Source: Cubamyces lactineus
Taxonomy: Eukaryota; Basidiomycota; Agaricomycetes; Polyporales; Polyporaceae
NCBI GenBank assembly: GCA_022376465.1
Contig: JACDTU010000002.1
Coordinates: 1,860,001 to 1,924,000, forward strand
Length of the DNA stretch: 64,000 bases
Direction: 5' to 3'
Below, piece by piece: positions 34,166 through 44,647 of this stretch; the first letter of the stretch is position 1; each line of letters begins with the position of its first letter. The notes beneath the pieces are model-generated. The model made no database searches. It was not told the DNA's origin and saw only the letters and a list, made by a program, of their open reading frames with translations. A program made the position numbers and the translations under genes.

Positions 34166-35364
34166 ATGTCAAGACCAGAACTTCAGGCACCCCCAGAAAT
34201 CGTACGCACTTGCATACCTAATCGACTCTAGCGTAATGGGATAGGACTCTGACTTTCTCCGATCTGCCATAGTACTATGGCGATATCGAGGCCAAAAAGT
34301 ATACCAACAAGTACGCCCCGAACCCTCCCGTTCTATGTCTGCGTGAATGTTGACCGCCCCTCTTCGGTTTGCAGCACTCGAGTGCAGCAGATTCAGGCCG
34401 AGATGACCTACCGTGCGCTCGAGCTCCTCAACCTGCCTCCGGACGAGCCCGCTTTCCTCCTCGATATCGGATGTGGGTCAGGGCTCTCGGGCGAGATTCT
34501 GGATGAGGAAGGCTACCATTGGGTAGGATGCGACATTGCACCAAGTATGCTAGGTGAGTCCCAGCGAACTCTTGCACTCTAGTCCCTCTCCGTATTGACT
34601 TGGGGCGGTACTGGTTAGAGGTCGCTCTTGAGCGGGAAGTCGAGGGCGACCTGTTCTTGCAAGACATCGGCCAAGGGTTCGGCTTCCGACCAGGCAGCTT
34701 TGACGGTGCGATCAGGTCCGTCCCCTCTTCCCCCACTCTCCTCCACACATACCATCATCTCTCAACCACCCTCCATCCCCCCACAGCATCTCCGTCCTGC
34801 AATGGCTCCTGAACGCCGAAACCTCCCACCCGACGTCCTCGCCCCCGCACCGCCTCACGCGCTTCTTCACCACGCTCCACGCCGCGCTCAAGAACCCGTC
34901 GCGCGCGGTGCTCCAGTTCTACCCCTCGTCGGACGACCAGATCCAGCTCATCACCTCGATCGCGCAGAAGGCCGGCTTCGGCGGCGGTGTCGTCGTCGAC
35001 TACCCGAACTCGAAGAAGGCGCGTAAGGTGTTTTTGTGCCTGTTTGTGGGTGGGGGCGGGGGAGCGCAGCAGCAGGTCCCGAAGGGCCTGGAAGGGGATG
35101 AGGACGCGGAGGCAAGGGCGACATTTGAGAAGCGGAGGGAGCGTTTGCGCGCGAGGGAGAAGTCGGGCAAGCGGAAGAACATCAAGGACAGGGAGTGGAT
35201 ATTGAAGAAGAAAGAGGTGCGTCTCTGTCACCTATGCCTATAGCTGCATGCGTTCGAGTATTGACCGTTCTCTATCCGACGTGCAGCTCTACCGCAAACG
35301 GGGGAAGGAAGGCGTTCCCCACGACTCAAAATATACCGGACGCAAGCGGAAGGCCGTATTCTAG
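34166..35364 (+). CDS. BUD23: 18S rRNA (guanine-N7) methyltransferase Bud23
   Basis: Six exons (34166-34201, 34273-34310, 34375-34553, 34619-34715, 34787-35216, 35287-35364) sum to 286 codons (285 aa). The start [12 protein letters not shown] and [11 protein letters not shown] is the Bud23 N-terminus. The SAM-binding motif I is [15 protein letters not shown] near residue 55. [13 protein letters not shown] follows around 115, and the basic C-terminal region with [16 protein letters not shown] ends RKRKAVF, typical of the WBSCR22 C-terminal extension. With Trm112 as partner it methylates G1575-type guanosine in 18S rRNA and aids 40S export. A Gly-rich insertion ([10 protein letters not shown]) precedes the basic tail. 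Confidence 0.95.
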
Positions 35365-35477
35365 TTTCGCGTCTCCTCGCCTGCTCATCCTCTCTATGCT
35401 CTGTTGTGCACCATGCTAAGTTATTCCACTGGGCGGTCTAGTAGTAGTCATAGATTGTATCGGTACTTTTCGCTCCC

Positions 35478-37139
35478 TCATACCACCACAGGCGGCGGCC
35501 TCTCGACCGCCAGCGTCCGGACCTCTCGCACCGCGTCGCGCGCGCTGCTCCTGATGAACAGGCCCTGCAGTGCCGCCATGCTGATCCTGCGTCCCCGCTC
35601 CGTCTCCTCCCTGACCGCTTCCTCGATCTCCTCTGCCATAGTCTTGAGCTCGGCTTCGGAGATGCGTTCCCAGCCCTCCTGTCCCTCCTCGCCAGCGCCG
35701 TAGAACCGCTCGAAGAGACGGCGTGCTTGGCGTGGTGATGCGTCGTCGATCAACATAGCGAGGTCGACACGGCCTGGACGGATGAGCGCAGGGTCGAGCC
35801 GCTCGGGGTGGTTCGTGGTCATGAAGATGACTCGCTCTTCGCCCGAGGCGACGCCATCTAGGGCATTAAGGAACCCAGAGAATGTGACGGAGGACTGGTA
35901 GCCGTCCGCGGAGGACTGGACGCGTTTGTTGAACGCGGCGTCGATGTCTTCTATCAGTACAAAAGAGCGCTCTGGGGTATTCGCGAGAAGGTGGATGAGT
36001 TTGTCGTCCGCAAGGCCACGCTCGGACAGGTTGAGTACACAGATGTCGTAATTGAGCTCTCCTGCGAGGGCTTGGATGAACGAGGACTTCCCCGACCCCG
36101 GTGGACCGTGCAGGAGATAGCCACGGCGGTAGGGGATACCTAGCAGAGCCAATCAGCGCCGCGAAGGCCACGACGTCGCTACTAATCGTACCTCTATCCG
36201 CGTACCACTGTTGTCGCTGAAGGAACGCGGTCACGTCCTCTGTGATTTTCTCCGCGACGCCTTCTTCCAATACAACGCTTCTCAAGGGTCGTTTTCGTCT
36301 AGGCTGTCCGAACGGCTTCCATTCAATGCCCCATGGGATGTTGATGACGAGCTTGCCCTCCTGGCCGCGCAGCGCCATATCTCGTGCCTCAGAAAGCAAC
36401 TCTGTGAACACTGCGCGGTCGCGGAACAAGGTCGTAATTGTGATAGTCTCCCAGGGCATGCCCGTCATGAGGTTGGGCGACTTCGTTTCGCGCTCTCGCT
36501 TGATCTACGCCACGTTCAGCACCTCGCTCGTCCGGAACATGCGGGTATATCAACTGACTTGCATCCAGACTTTCCGGTAGCGCAGGTAGTGCGTGCCCGG
36601 GGCGGCGACGAGCTTGAACATGACCGATGAGCTGCCATTCTTGCGCTGCTCGTGCAGAGTCTGCACCCCAAGCTGATGGCTGCGCATCCACGTCGGCGTT
36701 GAAGGGATCTTCCACCAGGGTGCGCCGCCTGCCTCGGCAAGGGCAGATTGGCGGGCCATCCAGGTGAGGAAATATTCGTACGCGGGGTCCTTGTTGTTCA
36801 TTTCGAGGGAGACTAGCATCTGCCGCCGAAGTGCGGAAGCAGAGAGGGTTAGGCCCCGACGGAGGACTGTCAGGCCGACCCCAAGACCCTAGACGTGGGG
36901 AACCGTCCATGAGAAAATGGCTCGAGGAGTGAGGCGGGAGGGAGCGTACCATGATACCAAAGCCAGCCTGAAAATATGGACTACGCGGTGCCGCGGCCTC
37001 TCAGTCATGGTAGCACGAGCAGTCGGAAAGGGTGGGCGCACTTGTCACTGAGAAGGGCGGATAGGAAGGACGAACCCTGTCCGTCGCTTAAGCCAGCGGG
37101 GATAGGTCCCTGAGGATCGCTCGGGACCATAGCTGCCAT
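35478..37139 (-). CDS. BCS1: Mitochondrial AAA chaperone BCS1
   Basis: Exons 37042-37139, 36950-36980, 36559-36888, 36192-36504 and 35478-36139 sum to 478 codons (477 aa). The N-terminus contains the single transmembrane segment with [20 protein letters not shown], then BCS1_N ([38 protein letters not shown]). The AAA module has Walker [10 protein letters not shown] (about 269-277), Walker [31 protein letters not shown] and an arginine-finger region. Bcs1 exports the folded Rieske Fe-S protein Rip1 across the inner membrane during complex III assembly. The first short exons were joined by frame, and the start is the first ATG of the opening exon. Confidence 0.92.
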
Positions 37140-37562
37140 TTGGGTGGATTGGGTGCTCGAGCCTGGTTGCATCGTGGCCAACCTGTGACCCGTCCAAGCG
37201 GTGCAGTCAAAGTATAGAACTCTGTGTGGTACACGAGGAGAGATAGACGCAACGTTGTCCGCGTCGAACGTGTAAGGCGAGGTACTCCAGCAGACGAGGC
37301 TACCGCAGCTATGCCTGGGGAGCAGCTACCCTGAGCTACGGGCGGAGAGAGGGATGAGGGTGGTGCAGGACGAGCGAAAGAGTCGGAGCGCGCAAGACGC
37401 GTCTGCACAAGTTGCCATATACGGCATGGAACACGCGAGGGAGATAAAGCTCAAGACGCGTCGAATGGGCGCCTAAGACGCGTTTTTATCCTCCCCGCGT
37501 CAGTGGTCTCGCCCGCCACCCGCCCCTAGCACCTCTCCCTCACTCTCGCAGCCGTAACAACC
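37140..37562. promoter_or_regulatory. Divergent promoter region BCS1 / J-domain gene
   Basis: About 420 bases between divergent start codons. No distinct motif recognised. A reading frame on the minus strand here (to 37408) is not in frame with BCS1. Confidence 0.35.
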
Positions 37563-39764
37563 ATGTCCCACAGACATTCTACAGTCCTCGAAGCGTACTC
37601 CGTCCTTGGTCTTGATCAGGTAACGCCCTTCGTCGATCCCGTTCATTGTAGCACGCTAAGCAGTGGCGCGGGCCACTGATCGCATTAGGGCGCGTCCTTG
37701 GAAATCGTAAAGTCAACGTACAAACAGGTATGGTTTACGCGTCTCATCCTACGAGGAAGACTGATCCTAACGACGCGTTCCTACCCTCAGCTTGCGCTCC
37801 GAACCCATCCAGACAAGAACCCCGATGATGCAGACGCGACTGCTCAATTTCAGCGCCTCAGCGAAGCATACAGCGTCCTGCTCAAACACCTCGATCGCCC
37901 ATCGTCTCCCCCGCTGCGCCACGCCCATTCGCACTCGCACACACATTCTCATGCGCGTTCTCACTCGCGTTCTCACTCGCATACTCATAGCCACTACCAT
38001 CCCTTCGAAGACTACGACTACGACGACTACGATGATGACTACGATGATTATGATGACTACGACGATGAATTCGACGAGTACGACGAGCACTATCCTGTCT
38101 ACGAGGAGCGCACGAGTTTCTACATGTGCGGCTTTCTTCATTCCGAACTTGCCCATCATACTCACGCATCGCATTTCAGGTACCTCTTTGAGGAGCTACT
38201 GAGGGGACATGCTCGTGCCCACGCTCATGCGCGTAAGTGCTTGCCATATTCGGTCGACCATGATGATCAACAACAGCACCACAGGGTACCGCCGTTTCCG
38301 TGAAGCTGGGCCTCCGGAGTCTCCAGAACAGTTTTCCGCCCGTCTGCGCAAGGCGCGTGAGGACCTGGAGCAGGCAGAAGCACGCCGCGCCCAGGAAGAG
38401 GCTGAGCGCAGGGAGAATCTCCAAAAGCAACGCGAGAAGGGTATGTACGGCATTTACGCCTCTACACATATGCTGATTGTGTGGAACAGAACGCCGCGAG
38501 GCGGAGGAGCGGCAGCGTATGAAAGCGTCCGCCAAGAAGGCGGAAGCGGAGGCTTCGCGCAAATCCGCAGAGAACAAGGCGCGCCAGCGGCAAGAACAGC
38601 TGCAGGCTCTTCGTTCCAAAGCATTTGCTGCTGCGCGCAGGAAGGATTCGGCCGCTGTGAAGAAGGCTGTCTGGGAAGACAATGTCGACGCAGCGGGTGG
38701 CGAGATCGGCCAGAGCGCAGAAGCCTTTGTCAAGAACCGTCCCGCGGACCCGAAGGAGACACTGATGCACATTGCCGCGAAGAACGGCGACCACGACCTG
38801 GTCCAGTGGCTGGACTCTCACAGTACGGACAAAGCGCGCCTTTATGTGATACGCATAGCTGACTTTCTGTGCAGGTGCCGACCCCGAAGAGCGCAACAGT
38901 GAAGATATGACCGCGTTCCACGTCGCCCTCCGCAACAAGCACTCTGCGATCCTCCTCCATTTCTTCGAGGCGTACCCGCCGGCTGACGAGGACTACTCGG
39001 GAGTCTACCGCCGCCCGGATGGCAAGTCGAACCTGCACATCGCGCTCGACACTCGCGAGCCCGAGATGATCTGGATAATCCTGGACAAGAAGCTTCACAA
39101 CGAAGAAGAGATGGACGAAGCGTGGCAAATCCTGACAGGCTCCGCATTCCGGTCGCGCATCTCTCCCCCGAGCAAGTACGAAGAAATCGTCAACCTGTTC
39201 ACTACGTACGGCAAGTACACTCCTCCTGCTCCGGAGCCCGAGCCTGTGCCGCAGACCTCGCCCGTAAACAATTACCCGGAATCCTCTCCAATGACCAATG
39301 GGAACGGTGGGGCGCAGAAGCAGAAGAACGGCAAGCAGTCCCGCCGGCCGCGGCCCACTGTCACTGTCGAGGACGCGTCTCCCGATAGCGAGCAAGCCTC
39401 TCCGCAGACACCGTCTTCAGCGTCCCCGTTCCCTGAGAGTCCCCGCCCGTACCGTGGACGCGGCCGAGGCCGGGGTAACCGTGGTCGTCCCTTCCAGCCT
39501 CGCCCTCAACAACAGCAGCAACAGCAACAGCAGTCACCGCAGTCCCAGCCGTCGTCTCCAAGGGTCGAGCCGGCCTCTGCCCAGTCGTCTCCGACAGCTC
39601 AGAGCCCGCGGATGGGCGGCCCGCAGGGTGAGGCGCAGGCGACACAGCAGAGCCAGCCGAATGGCTTCCGGGGCCGTGGTCGCGGACGTGGCCAGTATCG
39701 GGGACGTGGGCGCGGTCGGGGACGAGGTCAAGCTCCCGCAGGTGCTCCGCCGTCGTCTGCTTGA
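37563..39764 (+). CDS. J-domain protein fused to His/acidic, coiled-coil, ankyrin-like and RGG regions
   Basis: Seven exons, 37563-37619, 37689-37727, 37791-38125, 38180-38232, 38285-38440, 38490-38822 and 38875-39764, give 621 codons (620 aa). Residues about 10-70 are a DnaJ J domain with the HPD motif (LRTHPDKNPDD). Next comes a His/Ser stretch and then an Asp/Tyr stretch (to about 145). A charged coiled coil (about 190-300) carries AEERQRMKASAKKAEAEAS. Residues about 330-460 show ankyrin-like repeats (TLMHIAAKNGDHDLVQWLD, MTAFHVALRNKHSAI, SNLHIALDT). The tail is Pro/Gln-rich with many RG/RGR repeats, as in RNA-binding proteins. It should stimulate an Hsp70 near RNA or ribosomes; this is inference. 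Confidence 0.85.
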
Positions 39765-40384
39765 ACGGAGGATGGACATCCTTTCTTCGGCGACCGCCTT
39801 GGTCAACTCTCACCCTCGTATCTACGCCAAGTCTCTCGGCCTTTTTCTTTTGTTCGCCCGTTCCCGGGCCCACTGTAAATGTTCCCTATGTGTCTATCAT
39901 CATCTCTTCCACCACTCTTGCACACCACTCATCTAGCTCCTCTTGCTCGTTTCCCCCGTCATATCCATCGAGATCTGTGTCCATACTCGCATCTTGCCTT
40001 TCTCCACCTCCACGCCTTCTCGTCCTCTCGTCACCATGTTACTTAGACCACGCACATATCCCGTCCCCATCCCCGCCCTGTCCACTTCCAAGTTTCGCAG
40101 CGCGCCTACCAAGTGTACGCTCACCCAGGCTCGCATGCACATCCGTACCGTATATTTCTTGCACTTAGTCCAACTTAGCCCGTGTACCTAGTCCGTCTCC
40201 TCGCCCGCCGGCCAGGGTGGTGTACTGTACATATCTGTATTTGTTTTCTGTCGTTCTTGCAAGTACCAGCACTGGAAACAGCGCGTCCTTCCCCATTCGT
40301 TTGTGCATCCTCTTGCGTGATACTGGCACCCGACCAAGAATACGATTACGGTACGTGCAGGGGAACATGCAGTAACTCTAAAGT
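39765..40384. other. Convergent 3' region
   Basis: About 620 pyrimidine-rich bases between the stops of the J-domain gene and the AsnRS gene. No gene seen. Confidence 0.4.
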
Positions 40385-42016
40385 CTACAGCAACATCCGC
40401 CCCGCCCAACGCGGCATCGCCACGCACTCCCGCACGCTCTCAATCCCGCTCATCCAGCTAATCAGCCGCTCGAAACCAAGCCCGAACCCGCCATGCGGCG
40501 CGCCCCCGTACTTCCTCAAGTCGAGATACCACGCATAATCCGCCTTAGCCAGCCCATGCCGCTCAATGGCGGCCTCGAGCAGCTCGAGCCGTTCCTCGCG
40601 CAACGACCCCCCGACGAGCTCGCCCACCCCGGGCACGAGGAGGTCGAAGCACGCGACGGTCGGCCCGGCGGCGCTCGGGTCCGAGTCTGCGGGGTTCGCG
40701 CGCATGTAGAACGGCTTGAGGGAGGCGGGGTAGTCGGTGACGAACACGGGCCCGCGGACGTGTGTTTCGGCGAGCCAGCGCTCGTGCTCGCTCTGGAGGC
40801 CTTTGCCCCATTCGGGCGGGAAGACAAACGCATGGGTCTTGGCATGGTGTTCTGCAAGCACCCGGACGGCCTCGGTGTAGGTCATGCGTGTCCATGGTTG
40901 GGGCACGTCGGCTAGAGCGACGAGCTGTTCACGTCTCTCCGCTTCCGCACCCTCCTTCGCACGCCAGAGGGCAATCATGTCGGCGCTGGACGCATGCGCG
41001 CGGAGGACGTGGCGGAGCGCGCCCTCGACGACAGCGCAGAGGTCCGCGACGGAAGACGTGAACGCCCACTCGGCCTCGAGCATCCAGAACTCGGCGAGGT
41101 GCCGACTCGTCTGGGAACGCTCCGCGCGGAAGCAGGGTGAGAGCGTGTACACGCGCGAGATCGCGGCGGCGACGGCCTCGAGGTGGAGTTGTGAGGAGAC
41201 GGTGAGGTACGCGGGGTGGTTGAAGTATTCGGAGGGAGCTTGGGGTTGTGTTGTTGGAGGGGAGGCGTTTTGTGAGGAAGGCGTGGTGGACGGGAGGTCA
41301 GAGGAGGGTGCGATGCGGAAGGTCTCGCCTGCGCCTTCGCAGTCGTTGGACGTGATTATAGGTGTGTGTACATGTGTGAACCCATTATTCTGCTGTCTTT
41401 GAGTGCTGGATCAAGAGGCGAGCAATTGGCGGACTCACATGGAAGTAGTCGTGTATAGCTCTAGTCGTCGAGTCACGTAGCCGCAACATGGCACCGATCT
41501 CTCGTGTGCGTGCTCTAAGATGGCAGTGGTCCCTAAGGTATTCGACCGTCAGGGATTTCTTCTGCATTGGATACGCCTGTGCCAAGTCTCAGAATTTAGT
41601 GCATCACGAGAGGAAGATGGTACGCACTTCGGGGTCGCATTCTCCTAGTACCTCAGCTTCGGACACCTGTAGCTCCTTGGCTTGACCAGCCCCAGGGCTA
41701 TCCGTCAACGTCCCGCGCAGTCTTACGCTCGCGCCATTCGTGAGGCTAGTGTGCACGCATATGAGTTTCTGCGGAAGGCTCGCAATGGTCCGACATACTG
41801 TTTCGCCAGAGTGACGTCGGTGAAGACGGCTTGCAGGCCCGGCTCGGACGAGCCATCGGAGATGACGGCGAACGCGACCTTCTTCTGTCTTCGTATCGAC
41901 TTTACCCAGCCATTAATCTGGATCGCTGCTGCAGGGGCACTCGGAGGGGTCGCGAGCAGCTGTCGGATGGTAGGAGGGAGAGAGGCGGCGGAGGAGAAGC
42001 AGCGACGGGCGAGCAT
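40385..42016 (-). CDS. SLM5: Asparaginyl-tRNA synthetase, probably mitochondrial
   Basis: Exons 41799-42016, 41628-41745, 41439-41576 and 40385-41389 sum to 493 codons (492 aa). The first 20 residues (MLARRCFSSAASLPPTIRQ) look like a mitochondrial presequence. An OB-fold anticodon domain follows (INGWVKSIRRQKKVAFAVI). The class II core has YPMQKKSLTVEYLRDHCHLR and SNDCEGAGETF. Motif 2 is FRAERSQTSRHLAEFWMLE and motif 3 is GGFGLGFERLISWM. This charges tRNA-Asn with Asn; GAGE/F at the substrate site separates it from AspRS. A Ser/Thr/Pro-rich segment of about 25 residues is inserted just after the first catalytic block. Confidence 0.93.
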
Positions 42017-42191
42017 AGTCACGGTCCGCCCCAGTTAGCGAAGCGCCCATTCACGCGTCAGGACGCGCGACGGAGTGGATCCAAGAAAGGCAAGTGGTGT
42101 AATGGGAGACTCCAGTATCGGAGGTCCACCCAGACTCGGTCACGCTCGAGTGGGTTCGCTCCGTATGATGTCAACCCCCTCTTTCTCGCGA

Positions 42192-42197
42192 TATATA
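42192..42197 (+). promoter_or_regulatory. TATA box of the PPQEEK-repeat gene
   Basis: GATATATACAG about 115 bases before the ATG at 42310, in the 293-base divergent spacer shared with the AsnRS gene. Confidence 0.45.
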
Positions 42198-42309
42198 CAG
42201 CTCGTGCATACCGTCTATTGCCAACGCACTCGACCACCTCGCTACCACTGTCAACGACCACACTCATAACACTTGATCATCTAACCTTACTTGCATTATT
42301 ACATCCATC

Positions 42310-42806
42310 ATGAGCCACCTCCTTGCCCCCCAGGACGAGAAGAAGAACGCGCGCGCGACACAGTCGGAGCCCGCCATTAACGACACCAGCTTCTTGGTAC
42401 CACCCCAGGAGGAGAAGTCTGACCACTCTACCAAGAACGTAAGCGGCCAGGCATGGATGGTACCTCCTCAAGAGGAGAAGATTGACGCAGCTCAGCTTAG
42501 AGGGGAGCAATGTGAGTGCGCTTTACCGACTGCTCCTGAATTTGGTTGCTGACCTCTTGGTAGCTGAACTCGACCAAGGTCCGTTCTTCTGAGCACGGGT
42601 CATACCAAAAACGTGTGGTATTAACGCATATTCTAGCTGTCGATCGCCTTGAGAGCCGGATCAACCAACATCATTTCGAGCGGGACCTCCCCAGGACCCT
42701 TGATGAAGCGGCACGAGACAAGCAACAGAGGGACTCTGTACTTTCAGGCTCAGCCGGAGTGACGGGGGAGGATGTTGGCTACGAGGAGAAGACCCGTCTT
42801 GTGTAG
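42310..42806 (+). CDS. Small hydrophilic protein with three PPQEEK-type repeats
   Basis: Three exons, 42310-42511, 42564-42578 (15 nt) and 42637-42806, give 129 codons (128 aa). The N-terminal half repeats one short motif three times: LLAPQDEK, FLVPPQEEK and WMVPPQEEK, each a hydrophobic pair, then Pro-Gln-Glu/Asp-Glu-Lys, spaced about 22-30 residues. The second half is charged (RLESRINQHHFERDLPR) and probably helical. It has no signal peptide, membrane span, Cys pair or known domain. All introns keep the frame, and a TATA box lies upstream, so a real gene is likely. The function is unknown. The repeats could be a linear binding motif for one partner. Confidence 0.65.
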
Positions 42807-43143
42807 ACAGGTCTCGCATGTGCTGTATTCTCGGGCTGATGGAGTAGAAGTCAAACGGACCACCGTGGTCATGTAACCATAGCATCAATAATGTATCCAA
42901 GCACTACATCTGCCACATACAAGGACCAACACCAAATCTGAGTGTTGCCTGCAGTGCAGTAGATTGAGCTGGAAAGCCGATTCATAAGCGCCGAGTGACT
43001 AACGCCGGCGAGCACAGGAGCAAACAGTTGTAAACCTGACCTTGACGCGAGACACTCAGCACTGCGCCTCCCCGCACGCTGCTACTGCCACTACCACTCC
43101 GAAACTCGTTCAGTTCTTCACCACACCCTCAGAGATAGTCAAA
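42807..43143. other. Intergenic region before LUC7
   Basis: About 340 bases with the 3' end of the repeat gene and the LUC7 promoter. Nothing else recognised. Confidence 0.4.
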
Positions 43144-44417
43144 ATGGGTCGCTTAGCTGAGATGCAGAGGAAGCTCTTAGAGGTGTGTCGCGCTCGTCAC
43201 TCATACTTAGATACCACAGCTAACCGCGTACAGCAAATGATGGGTCCCGAGGCCATGGGTGTTTCCAATGCCAACCTCCACTGGTCGGACGAGAAAGTGT
43301 GCAGGAACTTCCTGTGCGGAACTTGCCCCCATACCCTCTTCACGAACACGGTGAGTCCTGCTCTGGCTCGTGCAGTACCGCCGCCACTGACAAGGGCGTT
43401 GGCAGAAAATGGACCTCGGTGCATGCCCCAAGTCGCACACCGAGCGGCTCAAGACCGAATTCCTCGCCGCGCGCGAGCAAAACCCCAACGACCCCATCTT
43501 TGCGCGCTTCCAAGCCGAGTACGAGTCGAACATTTTCGCGTTCGTTGACGAGTGCGACCGCAGGATTCGTGCGGCGCACAGGAGGTTGGAGAAGACGCCG
43601 GAGGAGAACGCGAAGACGACGAACTTGGTGCGTGTAGTTGACCTCAAGCTTGAGATATGGTGCTGACTGTCACTAGATGAGGGAAATTGCCGAGATTGAG
43701 CTCGCCATCCAAGGTGGTACGGAGAAGATCGAGACGCTCGGCGAGCAGGGCAAGGTAGAAGAGTCTATGCGTGAGATGGCTGCCATTGAGGCGTTGAAGA
43801 GTGAAAAGGCCGACAAGGAGGTGCGTGCCCATGATCGACGTCTGTTCGTTGCGAGACTTACACTGTATCTATAGCGTGAGTTGCAACAGCTCACCGACAC
43901 GTCCGGTGCGTCCGGACACCAGAAGCTCCGTGTCTGTGACGTTTGCGGCGCCTACCTCTCCGTGCTGGACTCTGATCGGCGTCTTGCCGACCACTTCGGT
44001 GGCAAAGTACGTCCTTATAGCAACTCCAGAAACCGGCTTGGCATACTGACAGCTCGCATAGATGCACTTGGGTTACCACGAGCTGCGCAACATGTTGGTG
44101 AAGTTCAAGGAGGAGCGCGAGAAGCGCAAGGCCGCAGGCCAGCCTGTCGGGGCGCCCATGGGGCCCCCCAGTTCTGGCACGCCCACCCCTGGTGGCCCGC
44201 CCGGTCGTGGCGAGCGCGATTACCGTTCCTCGCGGGACGACTACCGCGAGCGTGACCGCGGTTACGACAGGCACTCGCGTTACGAGTGAGTGGTGTTGTT
44301 GTTTGTGCTGTGTGTGCTGTGTGCGAGCCGTTGCTGATGTGCCGTTTGTGCGATTGTGTGCCGTGCAGTGACCGGAGGAGAGAGCGCTCGCGTTCGCCTG
44401 GCCGAAGGAGGTACTGA
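43144..44417 (+). CDS. LUC7: U1 snRNP-associated splicing factor Luc7
   Basis: Seven exons, 43144-43182, 43234-43350, 43406-43627, 43677-43820, 43875-44006, 44062-44285 and 44369-44417, sum to 309 codons (308 aa). The first CCCH zinc finger is in VCRNFLCGTCPHTLFTNTKMDLGACPKSH. Next is FVDECDRRIRAAHRRL. The second finger (C2H2 type) is in LRVCDVCGAYLSVLDSDRRLADHFGGK, followed by MHLGYHELRNML. The C-terminus has a Pro/Gly linker and an RS/RD-rich tail; the last exon adds DRRRERSRSPGRRRY. Luc7 binds 5' splice-site/U1 duplexes and sets weak donor choice. Spliced frame and both fingers match the family along its whole length. Confidence 0.96.
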
Positions 44418-44647
44418 ACGGAGGAGGTGCCGTGCCGCCCCTTGTTGTGATCGTCGTAGTTGGACTGTGCTTCCAACGTCGTGATTTTGTGTCTTTTTAT
44501 CGTTAGTGTATTGTAATACTACGTTTCTCTGGGCGAAGGCCTCCAAGCAAGTCCGATATACTACTAGTAGTATGTACGTATGTCCAGCATTGTCAAGAGC
44601 TGCTTGCCGTGCATGCCGCTGCACCGGGTGTACCCCAGAAGACTCGA

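Noticed and set aside
37767..38174. Minus-strand frame rich in Val/Ile opposite the J-domain gene
   Set aside because: It is the mirror of the Asp/Tyr codon repeats (GAC/TAC read as GTC/GTA) and not a gene.
38730..39395. 221-aa minus-strand frame opposite the ankyrin region
   Set aside because: Antisense shadow of a conserved coding exon, with no homology signature.
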